Part shown: piece by piece, positions 14,185 through 14,347 of the stretch | Layout of the letters: every line of letters begins with the position of its first letter | Numbering within the stretch: position 1 is the stretch's first letter | Source of the DNA: Rubrobacter sp. | GTDB taxonomy: Bacteria; Actinomycetota; Rubrobacteria; Rubrobacterales; Rubrobacteraceae | DNA: 14,347 bases | Direction of reading: 5' to 3' | Assembly (NCBI GenBank): GCA_013815485.1 | Contig: JACDGB010000009.1 | Location: 1 to 14,347, forward strand | The notes under the pieces: model-generated | Told to the model about the DNA's origin: nothing | Seen by the model: the letters and a program-made list of their open reading frames with translations, nothing else | The model's database searches: none | Program-made: the position numbers and the translations under genes

Positions 14185-14209
14185 CGGTCACATTCCTCCG
14201 TCGCGTCGT

Positions 14210-14226
14210 GTCATTGTAGTAATGAC
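14210..14226. repeat. Inverted repeat over the sigma-gene promoter start region
   Basis: GTCATT, five bases, AATGAC: a perfect 6-bp inverted repeat overlapping the -10 box and probable start site of the ECF41 promoter. It could be an operator or chance. The remaining ~97 bp to the window edge (14251-14347) are purine-rich and hold only an unproven open frame from ATG 14280. Confidence 0.35.
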
Positions 14227-14250
14227 CAACGAAACCCGGCCGATGTGACG
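14224..14250 (-). promoter_or_regulatory. ECF41-type promoter upstream of the sigma gene
   Basis: Read on the minus strand, CGTCACA (14250-14244), exactly 16 bp, then GGTC (14227-14224). The published ECF41 consensus as I recall it is TGTCACA-N16-CGTC, so each box has one mismatch at correct spacing. Transcription would begin ~30 nt upstream of the start codon, consistent with autoregulation. Confidence 0.55.
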
Positions 14251-14347
14251 AGGAGGTGGCAAAGTACAGATAGTCGAGGATGGAGGTAGGGACACAGCGG
14301 AAGCCACGGTCGCGGAGGCGGGGGAGCGGAGCCGTGAAGGACGAGTA

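Noticed and set aside
13583..14191. Alternative minus-strand ORF overlapping the sigma factor
   Set aside because: Out-of-frame arginine/glycine-rich shadow of the ECF41 gene.
14280..14347. Possible plus-strand gene start at ATG 14280
   Set aside because: Only 22 basic codons before the window edge and no convincing ribosome site; cannot be judged.
1898..14347. tRNA or rRNA genes
   Set aside because: No cloverleaf with a conserved T-loop and no rRNA-like conserved block was recognised by eye.

Overview
The window is GC-rich bacterial DNA with strong Shine-Dalgarno sites, an ECF41-type sigma factor and IS630/IS1595 transposases. Together these suggest a high-GC Gram-positive-like bacterium, probably an actinobacterium and perhaps a Rubrobacter-like lineage. 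That placement is inferred from general style, not from a marker gene.

Layout. (1) Positions 2-1897 hold the 3' part of a gene for a TPR-CHAT caspase-like protease. (2) Positions 1898-5624 form a cyclic-di-GMP module. A 36-bp perfect palindrome is followed by a -10 element, a class I c-di-GMP (GEMM-I) riboswitch and a gene for a secreted subtilisin-family (S8) protease. Next comes a PAS-GGDEF-EAL protein whose GGDEF domain carries a 23-residue tandem duplication. The second messenger made or degraded by the PAS-GGDEF-EAL protein is the expected ligand of the riboswitch next door. (3) Positions ~5625-6957 are insertion-sequence debris: a 5' fragment of one IS630-type transposase abutting a multiply frameshifted second one. 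(4) Positions 6958-7171 hold the C-terminal remnant of an unrelated gene on the minus strand. It is cut by an IS1595-type element at ~7172-9002, which I delimit by 24-bp near-perfect inverted repeats. The element carries an intact transposase, a divergent 55-aa gene whose Shine-Dalgarno faces that of the transposase, and a frameshifted membrane-protein gene as passengers.

(5) The right end of the IS1595 element cuts into the 5' end of a DUF3854/P-loop replication-type gene (to 11661). The 3' end of that gene holds 11 copies of a 9-10 bp iteron-like repeat in both orientations, a likely embedded replication origin or protein-binding array. A tightly coupled set of small genes follows (TubC_N-like, zinc ribbon, CCCH/HGG-type phage-like protein, short ORFs), ending at ~13194. 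This looks like the remains of a plasmid, ICE or phage-satellite replication module. (6) Positions 13285-14184 encode an ECF41 sigma factor with a SnoaL-like C-terminal domain on the minus strand. Its upstream DNA contains a near-consensus ECF41 promoter, suggesting autoregulation.

The most interesting points are the riboswitch-protease-c-di-GMP enzyme cluster, including a possible anti-Shine-Dalgarno switch, and the two-sided iteron array inside a replication gene. The IS1595 element with passengers is also of note: its flanks are unrelated truncated genes and show no target duplication.
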